A DNA stretch of 64,000 bases from Takifugu bimaculatus (taxonomy: Eukaryota; Chordata; Actinopteri; Tetraodontiformes; Tetraodontidae). The notes below the pieces were generated by a model, which was not told where the DNA came from, did not search any database, and saw only the letters and a list, made by a program, of their open reading frames with translations. Both the position numbers and the translations under genes were made by a program. Shown here one piece after another: positions 12,601-27,397 of this stretch (position 1 is the stretch's first letter; each line of letters begins with the position of its first letter). Where the stretch lies: positions 113,210 through 177,209 of the forward strand of contig CP034987.1 of the NCBI GenBank assembly GCA_004026145.2, read 5' to 3'.

Positions 12601-13165
12601 TTTTGAATGATGCCATACATATTTACAGCCACGTTAGTGACAAATTGTCTCGAGGAAATTGAGGTAAATGTGGTGACTTGTGCAACAATGAGTGGTGAGA
12701 AAAAGAATGCAAATATTAAAGAGAAAGAAGTTAAAATAAGAGGAGGACAGACTTACAGGCATTCAGCCTGTCCCTGATCTGAATCTTTACAGCTAGTTTC
12801 TTCCACATGGCCTAGTTTTTTCAACTTTCATGCTCTTGCTATTCTCTCAGGGTAGATCTCTCTCTACTAGGACCCAACCTCCTTCTCCTTCCTCCTTCAT
12901 TTCCTCCATATCAGTCTTGCCCGCTCCACGTTTTTTGAATGACATTCAACATTTTGTTTCATTCACAGCAGTTTTTGCTGCTTCTTGATGGAAATCTTGT
13001 CAATAATCTCTTAATTTCTTTGAATACAACAAAGGTTTTCAAAGCATGTTTGATACAACACATTGAAATGAAACTTTTATACCTGATTTACTTTCACTTA
13101 CAAATACAGAGTTTTTCAGTGTTTATTTTTGTTGTTTGCCTGTGTTTTTCCCCACATTCTTGCGT

Positions 13166-13207
13166 CCTCTCTCTCTCTCTTGCCTTTTCCATGCCCCCCC
13201 CCCCCCC
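13166..13207. repeat. Short CT run and poly-C tract
   Basis: A (CT)n run at 13166-13180, then about 14 consecutive C at 13194-13207. Low-complexity DNA. Confidence 0.85.
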
Positions 13208-16200
13208 TGTTTCCCATCTTTCTACAAGTCACTTCCTGTTTGGTCACATACTTCTCCAGCACCTGACTGTGTTGGCAGGAAAATCAAATGCTGTCAGAGC
13301 TTTGAGCTCTGCAAGGGAAAACTAAAGGCTGACTAAGCATCAAAATGCACTTTTTATTGTAGGAGGCCAAAGCTGCTAGTGGATGTTAGTGTCTTCCTCA
13401 GGAAAAGGACCTGCTCTCAGAGCTTGAGGCTCTGTTGACAGACTTTTATTAGTCCTACACTTTGGAAATGCTTCAGCAGGGTTTTAAAATATGAGAACAA
13501 TTAAATCCATGGTCCATTTAAGTGTGGCACACCAGAAGATAATTGAGCTGTACTGAGAACAGTCACCATTAGAAGTAATAAAACCTGTTGGAGAGGTAGG
13601 AGGTAGGAGGTAGAAAGTAAATGAGCCCAAAGCCAATTCTAATAGCCAAGTCTAATATAGGCACCCAGGCATGTAAAGCATCCTGTCAGGAAAAGATGAT
13701 GAACTATGTCAAGGAAATCATGCAAGTGTGTTAATTCATTATTTATTGAATTGCTTTACCCACTTGTTTTAGTTAGGGATGCTTCTAACTTTTCTGTCAA
13801 AGTAATAGTTATAGTTATTCTCTATGGCTCTCCATATGCAAGGCTTACATCATTATAAGATAATAAAATATCAAGCAATTCAAAATTGTCATCATGAAAA
13901 AAGAAATTTTACAGATTAGTGACAAATGCATGTGCTTGTATTTGAAATAACTAGCATGCTGTCTAGCCCCAGCTCTAACATGCATCCAGCTATTTGCATT
14001 AAAGAGAAAAATATCTATCAGCTCTATGTACAGTATCAAATGTATGAAATATACTGTGAAACATCTTTCTGGCTAATTTGCCAACTGTACGCCCATCTTT
14101 ATCTTTCCCTTTGTAGCCTGTAGCATTCTCTTCCTCAGTCCTCAGGTTCTTACATAACCGACACTCAGCTGATTTTTAATATAATAATCAATAAGATTCA
14201 GTGTGTGAAGCAAAGGGAGAGAGAGTGAGAGTTGTAAAAAGGGATTTGAATGGTCATGCAGCCTGGAACCACTGAGTGTGAAATATTTGCTTCACTAGCT
14301 AAATGTGTGTTGCTGCATATTTTGTCTCTGTACAAACAGTGCTTCTGTTAGCCTCACACAAGGCCTGCATTCAATGCTTCCTATAACAGTGGATTCTATG
14401 TTCTTAATCCACGTTTAGAAAAACATTTTTAGCTTGTGTTGGATGGTATTAAATGTAAGTCAAAATGCCTCTGTATGGTAATAATGCCACCTATCAACTC
14501 AGCGCTCTTTAGCTTTATTGGCGTATGTTCTTTTAGATTTGCATTTATTTGGCAAAGGTAAGGATTATCATTTGCAGGATGGATAAGTTATATTGTAATG
14601 GTAACACAGATTGACAGCACAATGGCTCTGTTAATGCATTCATGATAGTTCATGGGATATGAATAAGCTATGTGTGTGAGAGGAATCTTTGGGGATGTGC
14701 TGTATCTTAAATCAATATCCAGCTTCCACAAGGAAACAAAAGGTGACCTCCATGACCCATATGTCGCCACACTAATGCTTGGAGTCTATCTAAACTATTT
14801 TTAAAAGATGCATTTTCATCTTATTCACTCATTGTTTTGAAGGGGGGTGGGGGCATATTAGGCTTCTTTTCTACAAGGGGTAAGACTTGATGACAGCTAT
14901 GGTTGGATGGGAGGAGACACCCAATGCATGACGGGATTATGTAGGAAGTTTTAACAGTTTCTTTTGAGACAAATAAATTGCCAAAACTGACACTTACAGG
15001 CACTCCGGATATGCAAATATATGCAATAAAGCACTGAAAAAAAAATCATTTTTCATAATATGCCACCTTTAACAGTAGAGGGAAAATGTCTGGGCAGTTT
15101 GGAGATCAAAAGAAAACGATGTCAAGGCTAAAGCAAAGTCCTGTCCAGCACGAATGTTATCTTTCTTTTTATGCAAAGTCAATGAAGGCACTGTGACTGC
15201 ACAGCTGCTTAATATTTGCCCAAGGAGAAAATAGAAAATTAGAAGAGCTTATTTTCTGTATAAAATCAAATTAAATGTCAAATTTCTTCCCCATCTAATT
15301 AAATCTTTGGATCTCATTTATTCTATTTAATGCGTTTCAATGTAAGAATATCAGCCTGTCAAGGCCCCAACGTCTGTGAGAACTATAATGGGGCCAACCA
15401 GCTACAGTATGTGTCCGTGTGTTCGTACTCCAAAATCTTGTTAGATGAAAGCAAGTGCTGAGTGGCTCTGAGTGTGCAGCTCATGCTTGTGACTGTGGGA
15501 GAGGAAGGGTGACTTTTAATCTGCTCCAATTCCTTCAGCCTGTGACTTTCAGCTGACTGCACACTCGCTGTAGGACTCTAGGTCACAGAACCGCAGGTAC
15601 AGTACAAACGGAAGCTTTATAACAAGTCTAATTAGTAGCCAATACATTTATTTTTCATTTGTGTGCAACTACAATGATCACTAATCAAACAGTTGTATAC
15701 CAAGTTAAGATAAAGTTTCTTTGCTTGACAGTATTTTTTCACAATATTCTTCACTTTATGTGGACAACTAGTTATAACTTTCCACTGCCTATTACAAACA
15801 CAGAACCTGAATGCCTACATGTATGTATATTTACATTTACATAAAGAACTCATAGCATTTTTTGCACCTTTCTGCATAAGTATGAGTGTTGATTTGTCAT
15901 TCCAATAATGGTGTGAGGGTAATCTGATCAGATTTGACAAGATGTCACACAGGCAGCCCCCCAGCAGAGACTGAGCCTCAATCCCATTCATCCACTTTAA
16001 TACGTAAATACTGTGGCAAAGAACCAGCACCCCTCTAGTCCCAAAGGACTCATCCACCACCTTCCACTTATACTCTATACCATCACACAGGAGAGTTGTC
16101 TGTGGCCCTCTAATCTACAGTAGTCATGACATCGTGACCTAAGTGTGACCGTTGACTATATTTTGGGATTCTTATAAAGATGATCTTCCTTATTAACATG

Positions 16201-18551
16201 ATTTGAATTTATTCGCTCAGTCTTAAGATGTTTTCACAGTTCAAGCTTGAAGCAGCGCAGCCATTGACAGCACAGTTGTTCTCTCCCCAATAGTAATGAG
16301 CAGGGTGCAGATCAGGTTGCAGTATTTTTAAATGTCTTTTCTTTTTGCTGTAGGCTTTTAAAATCCAACAGTTCCACCTAAGTCTCTTGTCATTTCATGC
16401 GTCAGCATTAATGTCCTCCTCCCACCTCTCCAAACGTTTCTCAGTTTGTTGCTCAGGTTTTCACTTATTACGTTTACATGATGCTTGAAAAGAGGAATTA
16501 GTGCCTCAACCCATCTTTAAGTGCATATAAATGTGTCCAACTGATATCGTTGCTCTCTGTATCCAACTAAAACGCACAGATAATGCGGTCAGAAATGATG
16601 TGCTCTGGCATGTAAACACTTTAATCAGCATAGACAATGCATGTGCACATGCTTTACATCCCCACACTAGCGCGTTGAACAGAAACAGTCAAGAAAGCCA
16701 GTAGCAGAAGAAAAGTAAAGTCATTAAAACCTTCATGAAATACTCGCTAAAAAAGATGTATGAATATCCATTTTCCCCTTGTTAAAAATGCTGGTCACTT
16801 GGCTCCAGTTGTTTATTAAGTGACATAAGGTCATCCAGAAAGTGGGCTGTGTTAACCTGCTCAAAATGCACAGTGCCACCTAGTGCCGAGGAGGACATGT
16901 TCCCAACAGTTATTCTGTTTTCTCTGTTGCATGTAAACTGGGATAAGGAAGAAATTCTGATGAGATGCCCTTGAGGTCCAATTCTAATTGGTTTAGGCTG
17001 TGCATGCAAATGTACTGTCTGAAGAAGGCCAGTATTTGTATTTTGAAAAGACTTGTTATTTTTGATTAATCTGTTCTTGAGGAAACCCTCATCATACCAT
17101 TCCTCTGACACACTGTCTTTGGCTCTCCCTTTTCCTTCATTCCATTTCTTCACTTGTGCATATTTTTCCTAGAACCAAACTGAAGGGTGCTAGATTTTTT
17201 TCATATTGATATTTGATATTTTTCATTCCTATTTTCAAATGTTTTCATTCTTGCATTCCTTTCCCTCCATGCTCTTAAGTCTCATGCACACTATAGGCCT
17301 GTTTCCTTTTATTCAGCATCATGATTCTGCAACCAATCAAGGACTTTATTGTTTAGCGATGCTCACATCCCTTGTGATAAATCCACACTCTATATGCAAA
17401 GATAATGTGGTCATTATGGTGGTATGTCCGAATGTCTACTATTTTTGACCTGCCTCACGTAAGAAAACACATAAGGCATTCAGAGAAAAAAGGAATAATG
17501 AAAGACGTGGGGGTGGGGGTGGGTGGGGGATGGTGTGTTGTTGTTCTGGTCCTTTTCATGTTAGTGGGATTGCCCGTCTGTCACCCCTCATTTGTTAATC
17601 CTCAAACCTAGTCTGCCATTCCACTGTTTAATCCAACATTTCTGCAGCATAGATGGATGAATGAGACTGAGAAGTGTCTAGAGTATATAAAGAGGAGGAG
17701 GAGGTAGACACAGATAGAGAAGGTCACTTGTGCCTCCATTGTGGATGGACCACATCATCGCCTTTCATTGTAATAATAATCAGTGAAGTCATTTTTAAAA
17801 TTAAATGTTCCATTATTATGTAATTTCCTATTTGTTGAGCCAGTTGATATAAATGTCTTGTGGTTCTCAACTATTTTAGTACCACAGCAAAATGGAATAT
17901 TTTGGTGTTAATGGAATGTAAAAGGATTTTTTTCCCCAATGAATCATCAATCAATCATTAATCAAGTTAATCACAAATTAACTTTTAGCTATATAAAATA
18001 GGTCATATTTGCTTGCCTCTGTACTGCTTAACATTGTGGCAATAAATCGGAATATTTTACATAGCTTGTAGTGAGCTTTGCTTTATAGCCAATATTCAAA
18101 TAGTCTTTTCCAAAACTAAAATTGGATATGTTGAATATGTTGGTGCATTCTCTATCTATTTAAATATAGATTTTATTCATGCATACATTTTCTTAATAAA
18201 ATTCAGAGGGGTTTTCAATGATGGTCAGAATTGAATTAAATGAGCAAAAGAAATTTCAATTTTCCCATGTTACTGTCATATAACAAAGGCTGAGAAGATA
18301 CACTTCTCACTTACACTTCCCTCTGTTGGTGACTAGGTTCAGGGGGTTCTGACATTATAAATAAATGCTTCTACTTCTGCTGGTGTGTGCATTTTTGAGA
18401 TTGTAAGGCTACTTGGTATGAGCACACAATTTCACGCAATGTTTATATTTAGCATAAATGTGCTTTCATGCAAATTCCAGTGTTTCTCCGTTGAGTCTTT
18501 GTGCATGTTTGGAAAGTTGGAACTAAGTTCCTTTAGTCTTATTAAAGAAGC

Positions 18552-18552
<1 letters not shown>

Positions 18553-18602
<50 letters not shown>
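18553..18602. repeat. (GT)n microsatellite
   Basis: About 25 uninterrupted GT units. Confidence 0.95.
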
Positions 18603-18603
<1 letters not shown>

Positions 18604-20479
18604 CAAAATTCTAAAAGATGCAAAAGTTGCATTATACAAAAATATCTACATTGCATATAATGCAGTATGCATTGGATTATGCATTGTGTAGCTTCAGAAT
18701 GTGGGAAGAAAACATTGAATCCTCAATAATTGCATCTACAGCTGATCTCCTGAAAGCTCTGGTTCTGTTTGTCATCTGGGTTTAAAGTTTCCAGACCCCA
18801 TACATTATTACACAGTCTGAGTCTGTCTGCTGCCTGGATATTATCTTCCAAAGGCAGCTGCTCATTGTTCTGCAGAGTTTTAATTCACATTCAAATCAAT
18901 GCGTGGCCCCGGCTCTGTTCCGTTCTGACTCTGACTGTCATAGTGCTGGCCTTCTGGGGTGATGTGGATGCAAACCTGTCTGTGCAGAGCAATATTGATG
19001 TATGTTGTTGGCAGGATTATGGGATAGTTATGGCACAAATAATATGGCATGGTTGACGTATTTACAGTCACTACATAACTTACTGTGTTTGTAATTGCTA
19101 GTGGCCAGTTATGATATCAAGTTACATTTTCTCATACTGTGATATGACCCCATATATTTTTTTAATGGAAATTTAAGGGCTTGTTTGTGTAATGTGCCCT
19201 GAACCTTCTTTCAATGACAGCTTTTTTTGGGTCATGAATTTATGACCATCAGAGTAAAGAGATGTTGCATATGTTGCACCATCAATTAATGAAAATCACT
19301 GTGCCCATATTCATTTGTCATTGTGTGCTAACTCTGCTTAGAAATTTGGTCTTGTGTAACATTTCAAAATTCTAATTAATAAATATAATTAGCTGTTACT
19401 ATGCCCCAGTTTATTTAATTGTTACATTTATTCCTTGTGGTTTGGAATTGTATGACTGCTTCGTGCTCTCTACTTTTTTGCCTCCTTCCTTTACACGGAT
19501 TCATAAAGACACATCTGTTTTTTCTGTCTCATGTTTGACCCACATTGGTTTTCTCCTTGGAAAGCAATGGTTCCATTTTTAGCTGAATGGGACTTCTGTT
19601 CATAACTTTATAGCATCAATAACATTTTGTGGTCCTGTGTTTATGATCAAATTGTGTTCTCACTTCATAATTCTATATTTAATCAAATGGATAGATGTGA
19701 TATTTTAAAATATTTTATATATCTTTTTCATTCCAGGGTAATTATCTCTCCTCATTGTTATTCACATGGTTTTTATTTGCTGCAAAATGTACAGTGCTTC
19801 TTTAACATAGGTGGTTGTTGTAGTGTGTAGCAGTGACTTTAATTGAACTATCACGCTGTCCTTATTTTGTGGGTGTCTTCCCATATGGATGGGCTTTGAA
19901 TTACCTGCAGTGTTGCAACTCTGGATTTTAATCTCTATAGGCGTTGTGTTAAATTTGACATCTTTAGGACTATAGTAGTAGTAATTTAGTAGTAATCTAT
20001 TTTAGTTTTCTCTTTCTGTTAAAGGTGCCTGGCTTTGTTCTATTTTCAACCAGGGGTGCCAATTTGTAGAATGTTAGCAATAGTCTTTTTTATTTAATAA
20101 AAGTAAAGTAAAACAGTAAATCATTTTTGGTAACTCTTCAGCAGTATTGATTACCTGTACATCAACACTCATAAAGTGTGGTCTGATCATCACCCATGTC
20201 AAGGGAATTGGGAAATATATAATGTAAAATAACAAAAAACTCCAAATCTTTTATGCTTGTAGAACAATCCTAAAGCCCCCTGTAGTGCAAGTTGAAAAAG
20301 TCTCAGAGCCTTGGAGTAATTACTTTAAATAATGTATTCATGTGTTTGTGTACCTGGATTCCTGTTAAATAAATGAACTCGGGGTTGTGGACTCAAGCTA
20401 CTTTAATGTTGTTCTTTTCAGAGTTTGCGCTGCTCAAGAAGAGTATGCTAATATGAGCCATCAAAAAAAACAACTTGCA

Positions 20480-20840
20480 TAATGCTGGAAGGGTCACAAA
20501 GTGACTTAAAAGGCTTTAGAAATTCGCCAGTCTACATTTAGGGAGACAGTTTTCAAATGGAGATACTCTGGGAACGTGGCTGCTCTCTCAAGAGGTGGAC
20601 GGCCAGTCGAAATGACTTCAGGAGCACAACCTATAGACTCACTAGTGAGGTACAGAAACAACCCTGAGTGACAGCCAAAGACCTTGAAGGTATCATCGGA
20701 GCTGGCTAACATCGGTGTTCATGAGTCTACTGTAGTAAAACATGGACTAGGCAGGCTGTCAATAGCAGGGCACCACCAGGAAACCTCTGATTAAGAAAAA
20801 AAACAAGTACAGACGCTTTATAGAAAATCATAGTAGTTGT
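20480..20840 (+). mobile_element. Degraded Tc1/mariner transposase, N-terminal part
   Basis: The broken plus-strand translation resembles the DNA-binding half of Tc1 transposases: QSTFRETVFKWRYSGNVAAL, SRGGRP, then NPE, QPKTLKV, ANIGVHESTV and LGRLSIAG. This order (helix-turn-helix, GRP-type hook, second helix-turn-helix with VHEST) is that of Tc1-like elements. Stops and frame changes interrupt it, and no catalytic half or clear inverted ends are seen, so it is an old relic. It is unrelated in detail to the better preserved copy at 56023. Confidence 0.7.
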
Positions 20841-21027
20841 AAACGCAAACTTTCATTAGGCGGTAACAGTTATTTTTTTACCATCAAAGTCGATTGGCAG
20901 CCTATTGATACTGGCCGTTAATCATTTATAGCTGTTACGATGATAAATAATCTCTGGAATGTTTCAACGTCTGATACAGTAACATCAGAGAGGTGCTAGT
21001 TTGAAAAACAATCAAGTCAGACAGCAG

Positions 21028-21510
21028 GTGGAGTGCTGCTCAAGGTTTCCTCCTGTTAAAAGGTAGTTTTCCTTTGCTACGATGGCGTCATTGTACTCTG
21101 GTTGTGTAAAGAATCAAATCTTGAGTCTTCAGGACCAGAGAAACCCACAGAGGCCTGAGTAAAACCTGCTATAACAGATTGGACACAACTGACCCAATAG
21201 GTGTTTTTTAAGATTGTTACTTTTCTAATATGGTGCATTAGTTGTGTATTTTTAATGAAGTAAATATCTAATGCAACATTAGACTTATCAATTTTTAATG
21301 CAAAACTGAAGACAGCATTTATTTTAACTATCATTCTGCCTTTTATTGTTCTGAGCATCTATTCATTGTGTTTTAGTTATATACCTTTTAATCTTATTTA
21401 TTTTATTGTTTCTGTTACATTCATTGTTTATGGTTTGTCTATCTGCACAAGCTGTCTTTTGTGAAGTACTTTTTGGTTTTTGTAAAATAAACTTTGATTT
21501 GATTTTAATA
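21028..21510 (+). repeat. L2-like LINE 3' tail pieces (diverged)
   Basis: GCTCAAGGTTTCCTCCTGTT followed by AAAAGGTAGTTTTCC at 21038-21073 is the common fish LINE-tail motif; its complement appears in the left arm at 47120-47160. The tail-like end TGTGAAGTACTTTTTGG...AAAATAAACTTTGATTTGA lies at 21460-21505. The stretch between them is too diverged to assign, and the two pieces may not be one insertion. Confidence 0.45.
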
Positions 21511-21749
21511 ATTAGTTATTAATCAGATGTAAAAGAGCAGTCTGCTTTTCACAGAAAATGTTCCCTCAAACATAAGACTTCACAGCATGTGTCAGACCTT
21601 TAATCTGTGTGTGTATGTGTCTGCATGAGTGTGTGTTGAGGTTAATGAGATGAATTTGTGTGGGAACACTCTGGAAAGTCAGGAGCAGACAACCATGCTA
21701 CATATGTGTCATCTGCATGATCAAAGCTTCAGGCCAGCAGAGGTTTGAA

Positions 21750-21861
21750 GCAGTGAATTGAATTGAATTGAAACTGAATTGTATGTATTCTGAATTGTAT
21801 GTATGTATTCTGAATTGTATGTATGTATGTATGCTGAATTGAAGCAGCATACATACTACTA

Positions 21862-21922
<61 letters not shown>

Positions 21923-21930
21923 GTGTGTGT
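21750..21930. repeat. GAATTG/TATG tandem array joined to a (GT)n microsatellite
   Basis: Units of GAATTG and TATGTATG alternate several times (21754-21845). A GT run of about 33 units with one slip follows (21864-21930). Confidence 0.85.
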
Positions 21931-24900
21931 CCCCGGTCAGACATTTTTGAAGACTTGCAGAGATTTAAGGTTGGAGTGCACTGAGAAATGTTTAATAGCT
22001 AAACAGGATTTGATATTAATGGACATAAAGAGGTGATCTACTTTAATCTCTGCCAACATGGCTGACTCTAGTGCTGCTTAAGAACAACTAATCATTGAAG
22101 AGACATCATATCTAAAACTTTTATGAAAACCCATCCCATGAAACCCATCTGTTTTTTATCAGAACCAGCAAATGTGTACCGTATGTATGTGATGAAGACT
22201 ACAAAGCATATTGGCTTCAGTGTATTGTGTTTTTTTAAATTATGAAAACATGCCTGTAAAAAACGTATTACTTCGGTGATTTCCCCCCACAGCTAGGACA
22301 TTTTTTCATAGGGATTCAAAAGAAAAGTCATGAGGTCACCACTCTTCATGACTGTAATTTCTTTGAGCTGTGTCAGGTGGGTGGGTGGGTGGATGTGCAC
22401 AGAGCATGATCACAGTCCTGCACCAGGCAATTTCCCTCTTTTCTTTCACATTAATAGGGGAATGAGAAGCATAGCAATAGGGAGAGAGAAAGGAAGGGGA
22501 AGGGAGACCAAGAGGAAGGGATGAGAGAGTTTGAATGAGGCGAATGAATGAAAACCCTATCCTTGCCTGCTGAGGGGACGAGACTGGTGTATATGCTCTG
22601 TTTGGTTTTATCACAGTCTTTTTCTCTTCAGCCCACTCTTTCTTGTCCTTTTACCGCTCCACATATCTTGAGTGTGACATGGTTTCTTGACTTGTGAAAT
22701 TAGCTGTCTGATGCAGAATTTTCTTTGCATGTGCCCTCTTTTTCTCTCTTGCCAGTGGAGCAACAATAAAATAAAAAAGCATTTTATTGTGTAATGTGAG
22801 GCTCCCAGTAGTCATTAGGACTTGATCATAGTTTAAAATTGAAAACGCCATAAACATGAGAGCCTCTAGTAACACCAAATTCTTAACAAACTAATTAATT
22901 TATACAACTATGATATAAAATATTTTTTTCCCTTTATATATACCATTACCATTATATATACATATATACCGTTAGTATGGAATTCCACAATTCTTTTAGT
23001 TTTACACTGCCTCTTTCTTCAATAAAGCATTTTTGGGGATTTGAGCCAGTAAAAAGGTATTTGCGGGGATACAGGGAGATGTTTTGAGACTAAAAAGATA
23101 TCACACAAGGCCTTCTTATAGAAGTCCTGTAAAAGATTGCAGTCTGGACAGGGTTAATATTTCAGTCTTTTTAACCTGAGATGTATAGAAAATATACGCG
23201 ACTAAGGCCGAGCAGATCTGCGAAGGAAGTTACAGGCCAGGGAGGGCTCAGGAAGTTACCCACAAATATGACAAAAGTCTATTTTTGGAACATCAGTATT
23301 GCAGCCTTATTTGTCCTTCAGTCATTGTTATGTCTGAAACAGAAAACCACCCTCAAGTCATGGCAGAGGTTGTCTCAAAGCCATGCTGATGCAATGGTTG
23401 GACACAATCATCTTGATATGCTAACTTTGAGAGTATCTCAGAAAGTGGCTGATTCACTGTTTGAAGTTAGCGTTCATGGTGTTAGGCAGATGCACTAATC
23501 TTTTCTCCATGAGCAAAAACTCACTTAATTTTGTGGCTAAATGCTGAAACACACAGTTCTTAGTTGCTCTGCTCTATAGTGATTATGCCACATGGATATA
23601 GAATGGGTTTTGTATCAAAATATATATTCAAGCATAATTAGTTTTGAGAGCAGCATGTGATCAAAATAGTTCATTACAAATAAGACTAACGTAAAACAAA
23701 TATTGTAATGACGCACAGGAAAAGTTGTTCTCAAGCCAGATTAAGTGAAAATAAAAGACTTCCAAGTGTTCTTATCCAGGAAGTAATGATGACTTTTACA
23801 GATCTTGAAACAGGTGACTGGTTTAGGATGAGTGTGTGGTCAGACATTATTGTCATATCTGGCTACCAGCCAGCAGAACAACTGATGAACCCCCACGTCA
23901 TCCTGGAAAATCCAGTGAAGGTCTGCAGTCTGATTCTGTAAAGGAGTAAGACATGATGAGCGATGGATGAAGAGGGTGTGAGGGGAATACGATATGTGTG
24001 TCATTGGTCTACCAGTTGTCGCAGGCTCTTGTTCCCCACCTGTCTCTTTGGACAAACTCACTATTTTATTTATGCCAGCACTCCCTTTACTCTTATTCCT
24101 GTTCCATTATATATTTTACTGGGATCTCCAAATGCATTACATGATGGACCTGAACTAAACGTACTTTTACTACATCGTTCTCATCATTTAGAGAACTTGA
24201 AATATTGAAGTAAAATTGGCATGCCCCCCTCTCCTCTGTGCACTCCACAGCTGTTCATGTTTCAGGGTGTGCTGAGGGCGTGCAGGCATATCACTATTTG
24301 AATGATGTGCCTTTTGACTGGCCGTTGTTGTGGGTGTGGTGACATGCTGATAAAGGGTTAAAAAACAACCCCAAAACAAAACCCATCATAAACTGTACAT
24401 TTAAGGGGATGAATCTATATAGATTCAAAGACATGAGAAGGCAGCACATGTGGAGTTCAGGGTCAGAAGTTTTACAATGAATGACACATTTCCTTAGCCC
24501 TGAACTTGCTGCAGTGCACTGACTCTTTTTTATATCACGGCACTTCCAAGGTCGTTTTAAGGAGATGTGGCCACCATTCTAGTTCACTTAAAGGTCAATG
24601 CAAACTCAATATAGACATATTCAAAGGCATATTTGGGCATGGTTTTAAATTGTACTTGAAATAATAAATTTCCGTCTGATTACTGGAAGGCTGAATGTGT
24701 GTTGGAGTATGGTGTTTTAGCCTATGTTGATTTGAAAGAAAATTGTGTTTCTAATTTGTTAATATCCAAATTTGCTTCTATATTTTCCCCCTACATAGAA
24801 CTGATGAATAACCAAATAGGATGTAAAACACTTGCATGCTTTATTATCTATACTCAGTTTCATTTTGGAGTTGATACTGAGGCTTTGGCCATATAAAGTA

Positions 24901-25914
24901 ATTGAGTTTTTTTAGGACTTGATGAATTGTTGGAAATGATTGTGTAAATTCTGTCTTCTTCATTTTGTTTTGCAAAATGAATAACTACCATCAAATACCC
25001 TGTCACTTATCATCTTTATTTCTAGTCTAGTCCATGAAATAATATTTTAATGCAGAATTTGCAAAGTTATTTAGATGTTCTCAAGGATGGCATCTCACGC
25101 AAACATGAATGGTCCTCAGAACAGATTTTTAGCGCTGACTGTCTCTCTTTGAAGCCCAACTTCTCTGATAAATATGAATCTGTGAATTCACACGCTGTTT
25201 GGAAATTCCCAGAAGCAGTATTGCTCTGTCTGTGAATCTGTCTGTTACCAGGCTTAATAGACACATATGGAACTTTATCTTTATCCACTTATGTGTATCT
25301 TCTGTACTGTATCTTCATTTCAGAGGTGATTAATGATCCTCATACATACGAGGCTCTAGAGTAGATTGATTTGGACCTGATTAAGACCTTGTTGAAATAC
25401 TTCCACAGTAATGGCATCTTATGTAAACAACAGTCCATGCTTTATTAAAACTTGCCATAAGGAAAGCTTCATTTTGTTAGCCTTAGGGTGTTAGTCAAAT
25501 GCTCCATAAAGGATGTAGGCCAGCTACTAAATCTAGACATTATTGACTGTGTGTTTCTGTGTGTTTGTGGAGAAGTGCTTAACAAATGTGTCTGCCGTGT
25601 CCTGAGTTTCTCAGACAACTGTTGTTCATTCCAAGTCAGGACCTTCAAACTATGTACACCAGGAGGCTTGTGGGGTTATGCTAACGATGACTGAAGTTTA
25701 TACTGGTAATTGCAGCCATTATTCAAGAGACTATAATAACGATTGCAATGAACAAACAAACGTTCAAAACTATGTAACACAAACACAAAAAATAGTGAAA
25801 ATTTTCCTTGCCCTCAGTTAAATGTTTAATTCCAATACTTGAATAATGTCATATGAAATATGGGTTGTGTCTCTGAAAGTTTCGTAGAATGATAGAAGTG
25901 TGTGTGTTCTTGTA

Positions 25915-26155
25915 CTTGCCACATACTGAGTACAAGAACCAGATTCTTCTAGCAAAGTGAGGACACTTATTTGGATTAACGACATTGTGGCTGGTTTCCA
26001 CAATTTAAGAGGACTGTTTAAGGGTTAAGACATGGTTTTAAAGTTAGAACTGGGTTTAGGTAGCAGTTAAGGTTAGGGATTAGTTGGGCTGGTTCACTTA
26101 GATTAAGGACCTGGGTAACGTACAGTATTATGATTATGAAAGTCCTCACAAGGAT
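25915..26155. repeat. Dispersed fish repeat with GGTTAGGG words
   Basis: AGCAAAGTGAGGACAC near 25954, then GTTTAAGGGTTAAG, GTTAAGGTTAGGGATTAG and finally AGTCCTCACAAGGATG just before a TG run. This is the reverse-oriented counterpart of the repeat at 2000-2350. Confidence 0.5.
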
Positions 26156-26206
26156 GTGTGTGTGTGTGTGTGTGTGTGTTGTGTGTGTGTGTGTGTGTGT
26201 GTGTGT
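26154..26206. repeat. (TG)n microsatellite
   Basis: About 26 TG units with one slip. Confidence 0.95.
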
Positions 26207-26398
26207 ACACATGTAAGTGAGAGAGAGAGAAATGCATCAGTTTGTTTTAAATGAAATGTCTTGCGTTGAATGAGGTCATAATGATAGAAGGAGCATGGAC
26301 TATAAGTTGTCACCTTTATCTCGTTTTGTCTCTAGTTTTACTGATTGTCTCTTTTCCCTCAATGTCGCTGGTGTTGCTGTGGCGTCAATTGACTGACC

Positions 26399-26465
26399 GC
26401 ATTAAGATTAAGATTAAGATGTACTTTATTCATCCCCGTAGACAAATTGAATTGGTCATCAAAGG
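26399..26465. repeat. Short dispersed repeat (AGATTA tandem plus TACTTTATTCATCCCC)
   Basis: Three AGATTA-type units are followed by a TACTTTATTCATCCCC... GACAAATTGAATTG stretch. The stretch resembles a widespread fish repeat having TTTATTGATCCCC and GGAAATTG words. The assignment rests on memory of that pattern. Confidence 0.45.
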
Positions 26466-27397
26466 TAAATACATTTATTTCAGTTTTGTCACTACTTTGT
26501 GTAATGAAGTGTTTTCTCAAACCGTAAATTTAACTGATAACACCTTTAAGGTTTGTGTTTGGTGTGTAGACTGTCTGTGTGTGTCTGTGTCTCTGTCTTT
26601 GTGTATGTTTGTGTCCGGGGTTTTCTTTGAAGAAAGGACCTGTTTTTGACATAGCCGTGTGAAAAGGAAAGTTTTGTGGCATTCAGGATAGCTAAACTAG
26701 AAGAAGTTGTAGATTAGTCTGACTGTTTGAGTATTTTAACTCTGACCATCACTTCTTTTTAAGGTGTGATTTTGGATCTTGTAAAACTAAGTTTAGAGAA
26801 AGAGTTCAAGTGTGAATTGATGGATGTCAAAATCTCTGGGAGGATTTTCTAAAATTAGCATTTAGTTGCTTTATTTTTTGGAGCTATTATAAGTAATTGT
26901 TAAACATAAGCTTTATTTGATTTTGTAGCTAGATGAAGAAATACAGTTTACTGTAAAATACCTATCCACTTGTGTGTCATTTATCTGGACATAATTAGCA
27001 AATAAAAGTTGTATAACTGCCTGAAAGTGAGCAAAGGAAACCATGAAATGTCATCTTTTAAATAGCCAAGAATCTTTGTGGTTTCTCCTGCATCTTGGTC
27101 TGCAGTTAAACAATGACAACCAATCATTTCTCAATGATCTTGGGAAATGATTAAACTTTTAATTGTGTTTGCACATTTTGTGTAAATGGATGCTTTGGGT
27201 GTTTTTATCCTTCTACAATATATGTTTACATATGCACACCCATCTTCAAAGTAATTTGGTTGAAAAGCTTCTTGTTGCCATCTTCAAGTCTCTGTCATTG
27301 GTTTGAGGAAAGTTTGCCCCACTCTGCAATGCAGAATTCTTTCAGCTGGGACATGGTTAAAGGGTTTCTTGCATGTAAAGCCTTTGTCTGATTGCAG

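Noticed and set aside
20506..20712. 68-codon minus-strand frame
   Set aside because: It is antisense to the Tc1 transposase relic read on the + strand.
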